DNA of 64,000 nt from Anagrus nilaparvatae (Eukaryota > Arthropoda > Insecta > Hymenoptera > Mymaridae): the NCBI GenBank assembly GCA_022575985.1, contig JAKSXM010000007.1, positions 35,280,501 through 35,344,500 on the forward strand, read 5' to 3'. Below the pieces are notes generated by a model that saw only the letters and a list, made by a program, of their open reading frames with translations, was not told where the DNA came from and searched no databases. The position numbers and the translations under genes are program-made. Shown here piece after piece: positions 46,236-56,874 of this stretch; within the stretch, counting starts at the first letter, position 1, and each line of letters starts with the position of its first letter.

Positions 46236-46635
46236 AACGGGCTGACTACTATTTCACTCACACATATAATAAATGTCTCACTCTTGTTAATATAATGTTA
46301 ATAGTAATGATAATAATTACAATTGATTTCTTTGATCCTTTTTGTAACATTCCACCCACTTATTTTATGGAATAAATACAAAATTGATATACCACAATAT
46401 ATATTCAAATAAATCAATTGTATTACAAAAAATACAAAGAATGATGAAAAATGAATAATGAATTTGTTGATAATGAAAAAATATAATTATTTACAATTGC
46501 ATAGTAACAAATAAATTATTGTAATTTGTTTTCTACGGAAATTGCATATATATAATATTTTTATGTATAGAAGTTTATTAAAAAATATGTAAAATGGAAA
46601 AGAGTTAGTTACTTAATATAAATTTTATATCCATA
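46236..46635. other. AT-rich spacer between R1 remnants
   Basis: No gene or clear repeat. It may be intron sequence of the receptor gene downstream. Confidence 0.45.
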
Positions 46636-47139
46636 GGGGGCCCAAACTAGGATAGCGAAGACTCCTGATGTTCGTGGTAAACTCTGTTCTACTATACGGC
46701 TCGAAAGTTTGGGCGAACGCCACCCGAATTAAGAAGTACAGACATAAGATCTGCTCTGTACAGAAGCAAGCGGCACTCAGGATTTCCAGCGCATACCATA
46801 CAGTATCGCTATCGTCGATTCAGGTGGTAGCTAGTATCTTCCCATTGACCTGCTAGCATGAGAGCGAAAATTTATATACGAAAGTGTAGAGGAGCGCGAA
46901 GCGTAGAGGAGCGCAAAGTGGTTTCCTTCCAAACTGAAGTTATACCTGAAAAATGAGTTTTATTTTGGGGCAAACAAGCGCAGGGGTATTTATAGTGTGT
47001 TTATCCAGTAAGAATCTGGGGCGTTCGCCGCTGCTCTTCCAGCTGTACAGTTTGTGCAACTGGGCGGTCATAGAAATTTGCAGGTCTTTAAGGCCCGCAA
47101 ACACTCCATGGCTGATGTAAGATTCACAAGATTCCCTTA
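46636..47139 (+). mobile_element. R1-clade fragment with internal deletion
   Basis: Plus-strand. 46636-46920 encodes the region after RT ('VLLYGSKVWANATRIKKYRH', 'QKQAALRISSAYHTVSLSSI'). It then jumps to the 3' UTR from about 46920, ending in poly-A at 47138-47148. It matches the C-terminal and 3' parts of the minus-strand element, with the zinc-finger segment deleted. Confidence 0.88.
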
Positions 47140-47285
47140 AAAAAAAAAAATATATATAATAATAATAATAATATTCTTAAGTACTTAAGAATATTATTAT
47201 TAATAATAAGTAGGTACTTATTTTATAATAGAATAAGTATCCATTAAAGGATACATCACTGATTAAAGATCTTATACTAATCTGT
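47140..47285. repeat. AT-rich palindromic repeat, inverted copy of 38715-38858
   Basis: Contains 'aatattcttaagtacttaa' and its mirror half, i.e. a perfect palindrome centred on the 'gtac' near 47182. The rest aligns to the reverse complement of 38715-38858. Confidence 0.75.
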
Positions 47286-47827
47286 GATTCTTTAAAACAA
47301 TGTGCACAAGTGTTAGATTTTTTACGTGAAGGAATATATAAAAAAATATACAGATTATAATTCTAACAAAAATTTTTGCAACGACTATTTTTTAATATAA
47401 AACCTATTACTCATTAATAAAATATTCTGAATCTGTACATTTTTTTTTAAAATTTTTTGTCTGTCTATCAAATTTTAACATATAAAAATGCTTAGTGTGC
47501 TAAAAAATGCCTAAAAGTGCATTAGATTCAAAGAAAAAAAAGAATTCTTAATTTTTATTATTTCCATTTTCCTATTATTTTACTTATGTTACTTAACCCG
47601 AGTATAATTTTATAATAAAAAATTTTGTTTTTAATCTTTTTAATTAAATAGTATTTTTGAGTAATTTATTGCATAAGTAAAAGAAAAAATTGTTAGCTCA
47701 AAAATCAAGTATTTTTATTTTATAATAAAATAAGCCTTCGTAACATCTGAAGTTGTCATATATTAAATATGATAAATATATATTTAGTAAAAATAAAAAA
47801 ATATAGCTAAAAATATATAATAATTAG
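47286..47827. other. AT-rich sequence upstream of the receptor exon
   Basis: No coding or repeat signal seen. Taken as intron because of the acceptor at its end ('aataattag'). Confidence 0.5.
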
Positions 47828-48062
47828 GTGCTAGTGAAGTTAAAGTTGGAGAGTATGATTCTATCACAGAAGTACTAGATTTATCAAGAGGTCAATCAAT
47901 GTTGTGGAGAGGTAAGGCACCTCCAAAAGATAGAACTGTACGAATAATTGAACATTCAACTGTAAATATTTCTATTTACTCTATTCTTACATCAGCAGCA
48001 AGTTTTGGAATCTTATTGGGGACAGTTTTTTTGTTTATAAATATTAAATACAGAAATCAAAG
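47828..48062 (+). CDS. GABA-B receptor subunit 2-like, exon spanning TM1
   Basis: A 235-bp internal exon: acceptor AG at 47826-47827, donor GTAATT at 48063, no stop in the coding frame (starting GCT at 47830). It encodes the link between the extracellular ligand domain and the membrane (EVKVGEYDSITEVLDLSRG, then PPKDRT) and the first transmembrane helix ('ISIYSILTSAASFGILLGTV', then FLFINIKYRNQ). The VGEYD, PPKDRT and NIKYRNQ signatures are characteristic of class C GABA-B receptors and closest, as I recall the family, to subunit 2, which couples to Gi/o at neuronal membranes. The exon ends two bases into the next codon. No other exon of the gene was found in the window, so its introns are long. 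It is flanked by R1 fragments. Confidence 0.9.
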
Positions 48063-48123
48063 GTAATTAAAATATAATGTATAACTTTTATAAATTGTAT
48101 AAATTATATAAATTATGTATGTA

Positions 48124-48746
48124 TTTTTTTTTTGTCAAGGGAATCTTGTGAATCTTGCATCAGCCATGGAGTGTTTACGGGCCTTAAGACCCGCAAATTT
48201 CCATGACCGCACAGTTATACACTTTGTACAACTGGGAGACCACCGGCGACCTCGGTCGCGGGCTATGCTCCAGATTCATACTGGATAAACACACTATAAA
48301 CCCTCCTGCGCTTGTTTGGCCCAAAACGGAACTCCCTTTTCAGGTATAACTTCAGTTTAGGACGCACAGCCTAGGCAATTGGCCGCTGCCTTCCCCCAGC
48401 CTAGTGACAGGAGATCTCTCTACGATAGAAAGCCCTCCTCCTTTTTCTTCAACAAGGTGGCCCTTACGTACTCTGCTACTTTGTTCCAATTTTCAGAACT
48501 CCGTAGCATTTCTGGGACCACCATCTCTGGCCACCAAGTCGGGAAGTACGGGCACCCTTCCAGGTATCACACACATCCGAAGAACCTGTATTTTACGGTA
48601 TCTACCTCACTCGGACAGTGTAGGCACTGCCGTGTTAACAGCTTGTGCCACTTCCTCAACATGTCACGGAAGTATCCGTGAACTGTTAAGAACTGAGTGG
48701 GATAGAAATCCACCTCCACATGTTCGCGTCCTGTCCAAGCCTCCAG
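48124..48746 (-). mobile_element. R1-clade element, 3' end fragment in the receptor intron
   Basis: Minus-strand, poly-A as a T run at 48124-48133, only about 60 bp past the exon donor. Covers the 3' UTR and C-terminal zinc-finger coding region; 5' truncated at about 48746. Inserted antisense to the receptor gene. Confidence 0.9.
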
Positions 48747-50530
48747 AATATTAATATATATTTGAAATATAATAAAGTTAGAAAAATTTTTATCACTTAT
48801 GGTAAAAGAATGAGGCTACATAAATAGTTGACTAAAAACAAATTATTTGTATTTTTTTTATAATTATTCTGTACTTCAATTACTGACAGTACTCGACAGG
48901 GATCGTTTTCAAAAAATAATAAAAAAATTTGCTATTCATTTGACATACGATATAATAGTGTAATTTGAAAATATAAAAAAATTGGCGTTTTAGCTCAAAT
49001 TCGCCCGGTTTATTACCGAAAGTAGCTTATCAGTGAAATATTCTTTATTTTCTAAGTTTTGATTTAGATTGATAATTTTCTTAACTTTTTATTTTCATTA
49101 TCATACATAGAATTAGGAATAAATTTGTTACCCGCTATTTAAATTTAGCTAATATGTTAATTGCAAACCTAGCTTGTTCCGGATTCTCACATAAATTATT
49201 CCAGAGAAAAGTTATCATCGGTTATAAAATTTTATCTATATTTTACTTTTTATTTACCATTGGACTTTGCATCCCTGGAATATCCATTTTAAGATTATCC
49301 CCAAGAATACTTAGGCTCTTTCTATAATGGGGTAATTTAGGGTTAATTAAATAAATTTAAATAATACATGCGAGAACGTATATATGTATAAATTTCTAAT
49401 TGGTGAGCTGCTTTCAATAATAAATGCGTGCCTGTAATTGTTTAGTTTTAACGATAATAATAAAAAAGGGGGAAAATTACCATTTCGATTAGCTCCGCAT
49501 CAGGCTGATCTCCTTACCTTAAAGAGGGGGTTCACTAGACTATAATGATACGAATAAACTGGGGGGGAGGGTTAACAGGCATAAAAAGACTTCATAATAA
49601 ATTTCACTTTTCTTTTATTTTTATTAGAATTATGAACTAGAATTTTTACTTTTTATTAATTTAATGGTCACACACACTCAAAAACACCAAAGCACCTAAA
49701 TATATGTGTCGATTTTACCGGCTATTCGATGACCCTCGTAGACGGTGTCTTCTGGCAGCTGGATTACTGTTATTAACATTGTCGATAATGAGAGGCCCTT
49801 CAAGATTTTCTTGCAGAAAAATCTCTATATGTGATTAAGTAAGGGAGGAATGTCTCAATAACTTGCTTAATGGCGGTTGCTACACTTAATTTTAATATTT
49901 AGCTCGGTGGCTTTATTAGACTAGTATATCTTGTATTTTAACTTTTTCATTATTGTTATTTGGGGTGCTATTTAATTTTTCATATTTTCTTTTGCTTCTC
50001 GTTGTTAAATATGCTATGATTTTACTATAATTTTATTAATGAACAAAATCCATTAAATCATTTATAAGGAGCAAGGTTTTCATAAATAATAAGACCATGA
50101 CTCATTATATACAACTATTTATTTTCATGCGTATTGCACGAAGTAAGAACGAGCACTGACGACGAGAGCGTCTCGGCCGGTCAGGTGCGCGGCATCTTAT
50201 CTCTCTTTTTACATACAAGGTATGTATATATTAAAGGTGCGTGTTATCACACTATTCTCACCTCTCAAAAGAGTTGTTAAATTTGATTTGACATTATTTA
50301 TATTTAATAATTATAACATAAATTTTTAAGTTTTTAAACAAATATAATAAATAAATAATAGGACAATTTTATACAAAATATTTACAAAGAAATTTAGACA
50401 AAAGATAGTGCTATCAAACCCAAATGATGGAACCTACAATAAAAGAATTATTCAAGCTACTTCATCACTTGTGTTTAACAACACTAACTTCTGAATAGGA
50501 CTTCTTAACACAGAAGTGCAGATTCTGACC
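48747..50530. other. Sequence without recognisable genes
   Basis: Mostly AT-rich. Short GC-richer patches at 49480-49590, 49690-49800 and 50130-50215 have no convincing frame or RNA fold. A coding exon for the second receptor helix was looked for and not found. Confidence 0.45.
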
Positions 50531-51440
50531 TTAACGATCCTTGTCAGATCTCTTTAAATATTTTAATATCATATCTACAATTTTACTATTATATTGACAA
50601 TCAATTTTATTAATTAAAATATCCCGGACTTTATATTTATGTTTTTCAATAATATTTTCATCAAAATTTTCATCAGTTTTAATTTTTGGATCTATGATAT
50701 ACAACAAATCATTAGCACGTAATTGAGATTTAAAGTAATCCATAAAATATTCAAATATCATCTTATAAATTAATTTATAATCTCTTCTTGAACTATTATC
50801 GCGCGGAGATAAATTATTTGTAAACACTTCTTTTATATCATTTAAAATTGTCTTGTGTTTATTTGAAGTATTATTATTTGTAGAAATTATCTTTTTAATT
50901 TCATTAGTTATAAAACTTTTAATTTCAGTACTGTTAAAAAGGTTACAACTATCATATAACATCCATCTTTCCACAGATGTTATCTATACAAATATCATAC
51001 TGTTCTTTTATTTTTACTAAGTTTTCATATACTCGTTGAATCTCATCCATCTCAAGTTTATAATCTGAAACTTTAAAGTTATTATAAATTTTCTTTCCTA
51101 AACCTTTATTATTTTTCAACTGAATATTACATTTTTCAATATTTTTTATAATAGGCATACCTTTTATATCGAGGATCTTTTTACTCTCATCTACCACTTC
51201 TAAATTTTTCTCATAGTCATATCTATTTAATTCCTCATCTAAATTCTCATCACTCTCATCTAAATTTTTATCATCTAAAATCTCATCTATCTCATCAACC
51301 CTATCCCCAATATATTGCTGGATTTTTAGAGGTAAAAGTAGTTTTTCCTCTAATAGTTCTTCTGCTTCTAATAGCTTTAGCTACTAATTTCCACTCTTCA
51401 TCTGCTGTATCAGCTTTTGATAAACAATAAAATAATACCT
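50531..51440 (-). pseudogene. Unidentified coding-like region, two or three frames
   Basis: On the minus strand: a piece with 'EVLFYCLSKADTADEEWKLV' (about 51440-51300); then a very acidic stretch ('LDESDENLDEELNRYDYEKN') running into 'ILDIKGMPIIKNIEKCNIQL' and stopping at 50952; then a frame with 'TSVERWMLYDSCNLF' and a 147-codon hydrophilic helix-rich tail ending 'LKYLKRSDKDR' at 50531. One frameshift near 50970 separates the last two. The stretches are too long and structured for chance in this composition. I recognise no family. It could be a decayed host gene, a large-virus-derived insert or an element gene. Confidence 0.4.
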
Positions 51441-51695
51441 CTAAATCTAAATATTTGTCAATTTAAACTTTAAAATTTATTAACTGAACACAAATATAAT
51501 AAATTTTAGAAATGAAATACCTCTTTTACTTAAGAAAAAAAAAATGTATCCAAGGTCTTGCAAATACATGGAACTTAATGAACACAATAAAATTCCACAC
51601 AATTACAAACCAGTTTTAAGTTAAAATTTATACTCAAATATAAAATGTATTTTCAAAAAAAAAAATGAAATAAAAAAAAAATTAAACACACTTAC

Positions 51696-51817
51696 GGGAT
51701 AAGACTTATCAGTTACGAAACGGCTTTGGTCTTCATCCATTCTAACCACAACCATTTCTCCAGTACACTCATCTTTAATATATTGAGTTAAGAGAAAAAT
51801 ATCTAGGCTGTGTTTAT
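51696..51817 (-). CDS. Possible exon upstream of the unidentified minus-strand region
   Basis: 122 bp on the minus strand between an acceptor (ttttttttag at 51818-51819) and a consensus donor (GTAAGTGTG from 51695 down). Encodes 40 codons containing 'LDIFLLTQYIKDECTGEMVV' and 'MDEDQSRFVTDKSYP'. Splice sites and codon use both look genuine. It precedes the coding-like region by about 250 bp, but the phases I can see do not join cleanly. Function unknown. Confidence 0.4.
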
Positions 51818-53249
51818 CTAAAAAAAATTTTATAAATTTTTTTTTTAATCATTCAACTTTTATTTGATTAAAACAAACATTCACTCCAAATAACTACAGC
51901 TATTAATATAAAAAATTTATACTCATACACACAGAACATCTGCATGTATAATTTTAAAAATGGCTGCCAATATTTAAAAAAATTCCTGAAAATAAAATAA
52001 AATTATTTGTGTTAAAAATTAAAAAAAAATTAACCTAAAATGTATCATCAAATCAATTTTCAATAAAAGTTTTATTTACCAAAAAAAAGATCACGTCTAA
52101 ATGTTAAATTTTATTTCTAAAAAAACAAATTCAAAAAAAAAAGCTAAAAAAATGGCTTATCAAAATAAAATTTTATTATTATATGATTATTATTATTTTT
52201 CTTTATACTTTTTTTTTTATTTATTAAAAATAACCTTAAAATCTCATCAAAAAAATTGCATGCATGGCCTTTTGTGGAAAATAATAAATTTCATCAAAAT
52301 AAATAAACTCGTATATATGCGAGCCATATGCTAGCCATATGCTGGCCATTTATTATCTAAGTTAAATAATATCCACATCTCATTAAACAACCAAAAAAAA
52401 TATTCCATAAACTCATCATTAACGGCCATTTTGTTTGAATAAAAAAATATTATTTATTTATTTTTTTTAAATTGCGTCTACCACGGTTGTCTTTTATGAT
52501 AAAATCGGCCATTTATGTAATAACTCATCAAAATTAAATTTTTATTTATCATAAAAAAAAATCACATCTAAAAAATGTAAAGAGCGGCCTTCATTTACAT
52601 ATTTTATTTTTTCACAATTTCTTAATTTCCTTATCTAAAAAATTCCTACCTTTCTTCTCTGTGCTGCTTGCCATTTTTAGATTTTGTGCTCACCAAAAAA
52701 TTAAACACGTACTCTACGTCCAAGTTTTTCTTATCGGTTTCTTCTTTTTAAGCACAAAATCACATTTTTTTTTTAAATCATCTTACTTTCTTTTTAATAA
52801 AAGCAATCAGCATAAAAATTTAAGCGTGTATAGCTGGACACATAACCTATCGGAGTTATTTCATTAAATAAATCATTAACACTTATTTATTTATAATATA
52901 AATTATTATATTTATTTATTTAATATTATTAAAACTATTAATATTATTAATACAGATCAAATATATTTTATATCAATATCTTCACGCGTCAATACAATGT
53001 ATATATAGAATACGAAGTGGACTGCATAATCTTGGACGAACGACTGACTTCGTTAGTGCTCCCTTTTCTTTAACTTGTATTAATAAATAATTGATGCCAC
53101 TAACTGGACTCCAATAATCTTTTTAAGTAGTTAGTTATGATTTATAATAACGTTAAATGATGTTCTTAAAATTAATTAACAATTAGTTAAATAGTGTTTA
53201 TATGAATACATGAAGATTATATAACTTAACTTTTTTTAAATTTAATTAT
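51818..53249. other. Highly AT-rich sequence
   Basis: A/T runs dominate. Frames such as 52101-52334 and 52661-52867 are composed of Lys/Phe/Asn/Ile and look like noise. No RNA gene recognised. Confidence 0.5.
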
Positions 53250-53825
53250 TACCCAACAAATAAAATATTCATAATAATTATTGATTTAAAAACAAAATAA
53301 ATATTATTAGAATTCATTAATTTTACTATTGGTAAAATTATTGCAATTGCTACACAGAAAATTAAAAAAAAAATTCCAATTAAATAAAATTATAAAGAAA
53401 ATGTTAAGCGATTATTACAAATTGAATTAAACCCACAATCATAAGAATAAGTTTCTTCGCGATTTTAAAAATTTTTCTTTGAGATTAAAAAATAATTACT
53501 AGTATAAAAAATAAAATTGATAAAGAAATTATATTATATAAATTTTAAATTAATTTTGTAATTAAAAAATTATCTTGATCAATAATAAATTACTCAAAAT
53601 AATAAAAGTCAAACAACATAAACAAAATTTCAATATCAAGCTGTTGCTTGGAAACAAAAATGATGAGATATAAAAAAAAAATTTTTTTTTTTTTTTTTTT
53701 TCATAAATATAATTAATAAATAAAATAACTGAAACAATTATAACATGCAAATTATGAAAACCCGTACCTATAAAAAAAAACGCTGCCAAGTGATTGGCAC
53801 TATGGTTCCTCATCAACAATAGCAA
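53250..53825 (-). pseudogene. Nuclear mitochondrial insertion: cox3 end, trnG position, nad3
   Basis: On the minus strand from 53825: COX3 helix 'IGTGFHNLHVIIVSVILF', an expanded A/T tract, then 'HHFCFQATA', and reading TGA as Trp 'WYWNFVYVVWLLLFW', ending at TAA near 53570. In a nuclear gene those TGA codons would be stops, which shows the mitochondrial origin. After a decayed trnG-sized gap comes NAD3: 'SYDCGFNSICNNRLTFSL', a TAA, 'FYLIGIFFLIF', 'AIAIILPIVKLMNS'. The order cox3-trnG-nad3 is the arthropod order. Substitutions (DVE read as CVA) and the A/T expansion show decay after transfer. Confidence 0.88.
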
Positions 53826-53909
53826 AATATTTATAATAGTCTATTTTATCTAATAAAAATGATGTTTTTTTAATTTTTTTATATGAAAAATATTTTTTAA
53901 AAAAATTTG

Positions 53910-55010
53910 TAAAATTACGTATCAAATGGAAAAAATCCTTTAAAAACAATAATTCTAGATATTAGTACTTTCATATAAATAAATTAAGTACTATGTCCAA
54001 AAAGAAAAAAAATTATTGTGTTTTTTTAATCTTTTTATACAAAAAATTATGAAAAAAAAAATTTCGAAAAATTACATATCAAATGGAGAAATCCTTTAAA
54101 AACGATGATTCTGGATATTAGAACTTTCCTAGAAATAAATTAGGTATTACGTCCAAAAAGAAAAAAAATTATTGTATTCTTTAAATTTTTTTATTAAAAA
54201 AATTAAAAAAAAAAAAAATATCGAAAAATTACGTATCACATGAAATAATCATTTAAAAACGATTCTAAATAAATAATTCTAAATATTCGTACTTTTGTAG
54301 AAAAACATTAAGTACTACATCCTAAAAAAAAAAATTGGCATTTTTTATATTTTTTGACGGCAAAAATTTTGAGAAAAATATTTTCAAAAAATTAAGTATC
54401 AAATGGAGAAATCCTTTAAAAACGATGATTCTGGATATTAGAACTTTCCTAGAAATAAATTAGGTATTACGTCCAAAAAGAAAAAAAATTATTGTATTCT
54501 TTAAATTTTTTTATTAAAAAAATTAAAAAAAAAAAAAATATCGAAAAATTACGTATCACATGAAATAATCATTTAAAAACGATTCTAAATAAATAATTCT
54601 AAATATTCGTACTTTTGTAGAAAAACATTAAGTACTACATCCTAAAAAAAAAAATTGGCATTTTTTATATTTTTTGACGGCAAAAATTTTGAGAAAAATA
54701 TTTTCAAAAAATTAAGTATCAGGTCCAAAAAATTACTTTTATAGAGGTTCTTAAAACTAGTACTTCCATGGAAGAAAATTATGTACTACGTTCAAAGAAA
54801 AAAAAAAATTGGTGTTTTTTGTATTTTTTTATGAAAAAAATTTTGGGAAAAAAATTGTCAAAAAATTAAGTATCAGATTCGAGATATCAAGTAAAAACCA
54901 TACTTTCAAATATAAGTACCTTCGTGGAAATGAATGAGATATTACATCCAAATTAAAAAAAAAAGTACCTCGAGCTTTTTTGGTGAAAAAAATTTTGAAA
55001 CAAAAATTAG
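53910..55010. repeat. Satellite, about 155-163 bp monomers with a 320-bp exact duplication
   Basis: Monomers marked by 'aaaaattacgtatcaaatgg' variants near 53916, 54071, 54229, 54391, 54549, 54711 and 54866; each also has 'agtactacatcc' or similar. 54081-54400 and 54401-54720 are identical dimers, i.e. a small higher-order repeat. One diverged reverse monomer lies at 15120-15180. Confidence 0.9.
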
Positions 55011-55057
55011 GTCTTAATGTCGTGTTGGCTGTGAAATATCACCGGTTACAGTGCGAC

Positions 55058-55097
55058 ATACATACATACATACATTCATACATACATACATACACAC
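55058..55097. repeat. (CATA)n microsatellite at the foldback edge
   Basis: Runs of 'catacatacata' immediately left of the foldback element. The right edge has an 'atacacacacacac' run (56511-56524). Confidence 0.9.
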
Positions 55098-56510
55098 TAG
55101 AGTGGACCTATTTTTGGACTTTGTGGAAAAACTTTGCTCCCCGGGTTTTTTTGAGAAGTTTTGGTCATAAAAAGTTCCCAGTTTCAAGGATTTTGCTTTC
55201 GCCTTGCAAAAACACGTGCCTGTAACCACCTCAATTTTCCCATTTAAATAACATGGGAATTTGGAGTTTTTAGCTATACAAATTTTCACAAAAGCCAAAA
55301 AGTGTTTTAAAATGCTAATTTTTACTGGAATACATATTTTTATATGTTGTAAAGACATGCAAACAGCCCCCCATTCATTCTAATGGGAATTCTGGGCCTA
55401 GAAACGCTAATTTACGTGTTGGCTCAATGTTATAGAATAGGGATTTTCGGTAATTTTCAATAAAACGCCAGAACCTCAAAAATTAACCAAATCATTTCTG
55501 GTTGGACTATTTTTTTTTTGTGTAAGTGTCACCTTTCAAACGACGTAAGCCGTATATTTTTATCACTGTTTCTCTTAGCGATATAGTCAATTAACCTACT
55601 GGTAATTTTTGACTCAAAATGAGCAATTTTTAAATTTATTTAAGTTGCTGCCAAAATTGTAATTTTTGACGAAATTGAATTTTAAAGGCCTTAAAATTTT
55701 TTTTACAAGCTTCAAGTTTCCAAAATATTTTTACTCACCGCTTTTCAATAATTTATTAACCAGAAATGATAATTTAAAGTCAGAGTCCCAATTTCAGGGT
55801 TTTAAAAAAAAAACAATTTTTATCATTCTCTTTGAAAAGGAATATCTTAAAAACTAATTAAAGAAAAGAGACGAGTAAACAATTTTTGGAAACTTGAAGC
55901 TTGTAAAAAAATTTTAAGGCCTTTAAAATTCAATTTCGTTAAAAATTACAATTTTGGCAGCAATTTAAATAAATTTAAAAATTGGTCATTTTGGGTCAAA
56001 AATTATCAGTAGGTTAATTGACTATAGCGTTGAGAAAAACAGTGATAAAAATATACGGCTTACGTCGTTTGAAAGCTGACGCTTACACCAAAAAAAAATA
56101 CTCCAACCAGAAATGATTTGGTTAATTTTTGAGGTTCTGGCGTTTTATTGAAAATTACCGAAAAACCCTATTTTATAACCTTGAGCCAACACGTAAATTA
56201 GCGTTTCTAGGCCCGAAATTCCCATTAGAATGAATGGGGGGTTGTTTGCATGTGTTCGCAACATATAAAAGTATGTTTTCCAGTAAAAATTAGCATTTTA
56301 AAACGCATTTTGGCTTTTGTGAAAATTTGTATGGCTAAAAACTCAAAATTCCCATGTTATTTAAATGGAAAAATTGAGGCGGTTACAGGCACGCGTTTTT
56401 ACAAGGCGAAAGCAAAATCCTTGGAACTGGAAACTTTTTATGACCAAAACTTCACAAAAAAACCCGGGGAGCAAAGTTTTTCCACAAAGTCCAAAAATAG
56501 GTCCACTCTA
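55098..56510. mobile_element. Second foldback element, arms about 640 bp
   Basis: Ends TAGAGTGGACCTATTTTTGG in inverted orientation. Left arm about 55098-55735, right arm about 55870-56510, at roughly 93-95% in compared stretches, with a centre of about 135 bp. Phrases such as 'attttggcagcaattt', 'attggtcattttggg' and 'gtcagagtccca' link it to the 24-kb element. The frames of 81-151 codons inside are arm artefacts in both strands. No transposase. Confidence 0.9.
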
Positions 56511-56874
56511 ATACACACACACACCCAGACTTTTTATAAAAACCGGTTTTTTAGCTTCCTGAGGTCTCAAAACGTTCTTATATGCCAAAATATCGAAAAT
56601 CAAAATTTCACCTATCACAAAGGTTCCTCTATGAGGAACCAATTTACCTATAAACTGAATCTCTTAAACAAATATTGCCTCAATATATTCGTAGCCTTGA
56701 AATAATGTAAAAATGAAACCTAATAAACAAGTTATTATAAATTATAAGAACATTTATTATTATTAGATAAAGTCAATTTATCACTAACAGTAAACATTTC
56801 AAAGGTTTCAAATAAGGAATTCAATAAGGAAGTCAATTTATCACTAACAGTAAACATTTCAAAGGTTTCGAATA
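56511..56874. other. Spacer with 63-bp direct repeat and a perfect hairpin
   Basis: GGTTCCTC/GAGGAACC forms a perfect 8-bp hairpin at 56622-56640. Two copies of a 63-bp unit containing 'gtcaatttatcactaacagt' and 'catttcaaaggtttc' start near 56768 and 56831, directly before the R1 fragment. Confidence 0.75.

Noticed and set aside
50531..51197. Idea that 'DIKGMPIIK' marks a B-family DNA polymerase
   Set aside because: Only a short loose resemblance; none of the polymerase catalytic motifs is present.
52101..52867. Two frames of 68-77 codons
   Set aside because: Homopolymer-driven openings in extremely AT-rich DNA.
55014..56705. Frames of 114 and 151 codons of similar sequence on opposite strands
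   Set aside because: They are the same sequence read from the two arms of a foldback element, not two related genes.
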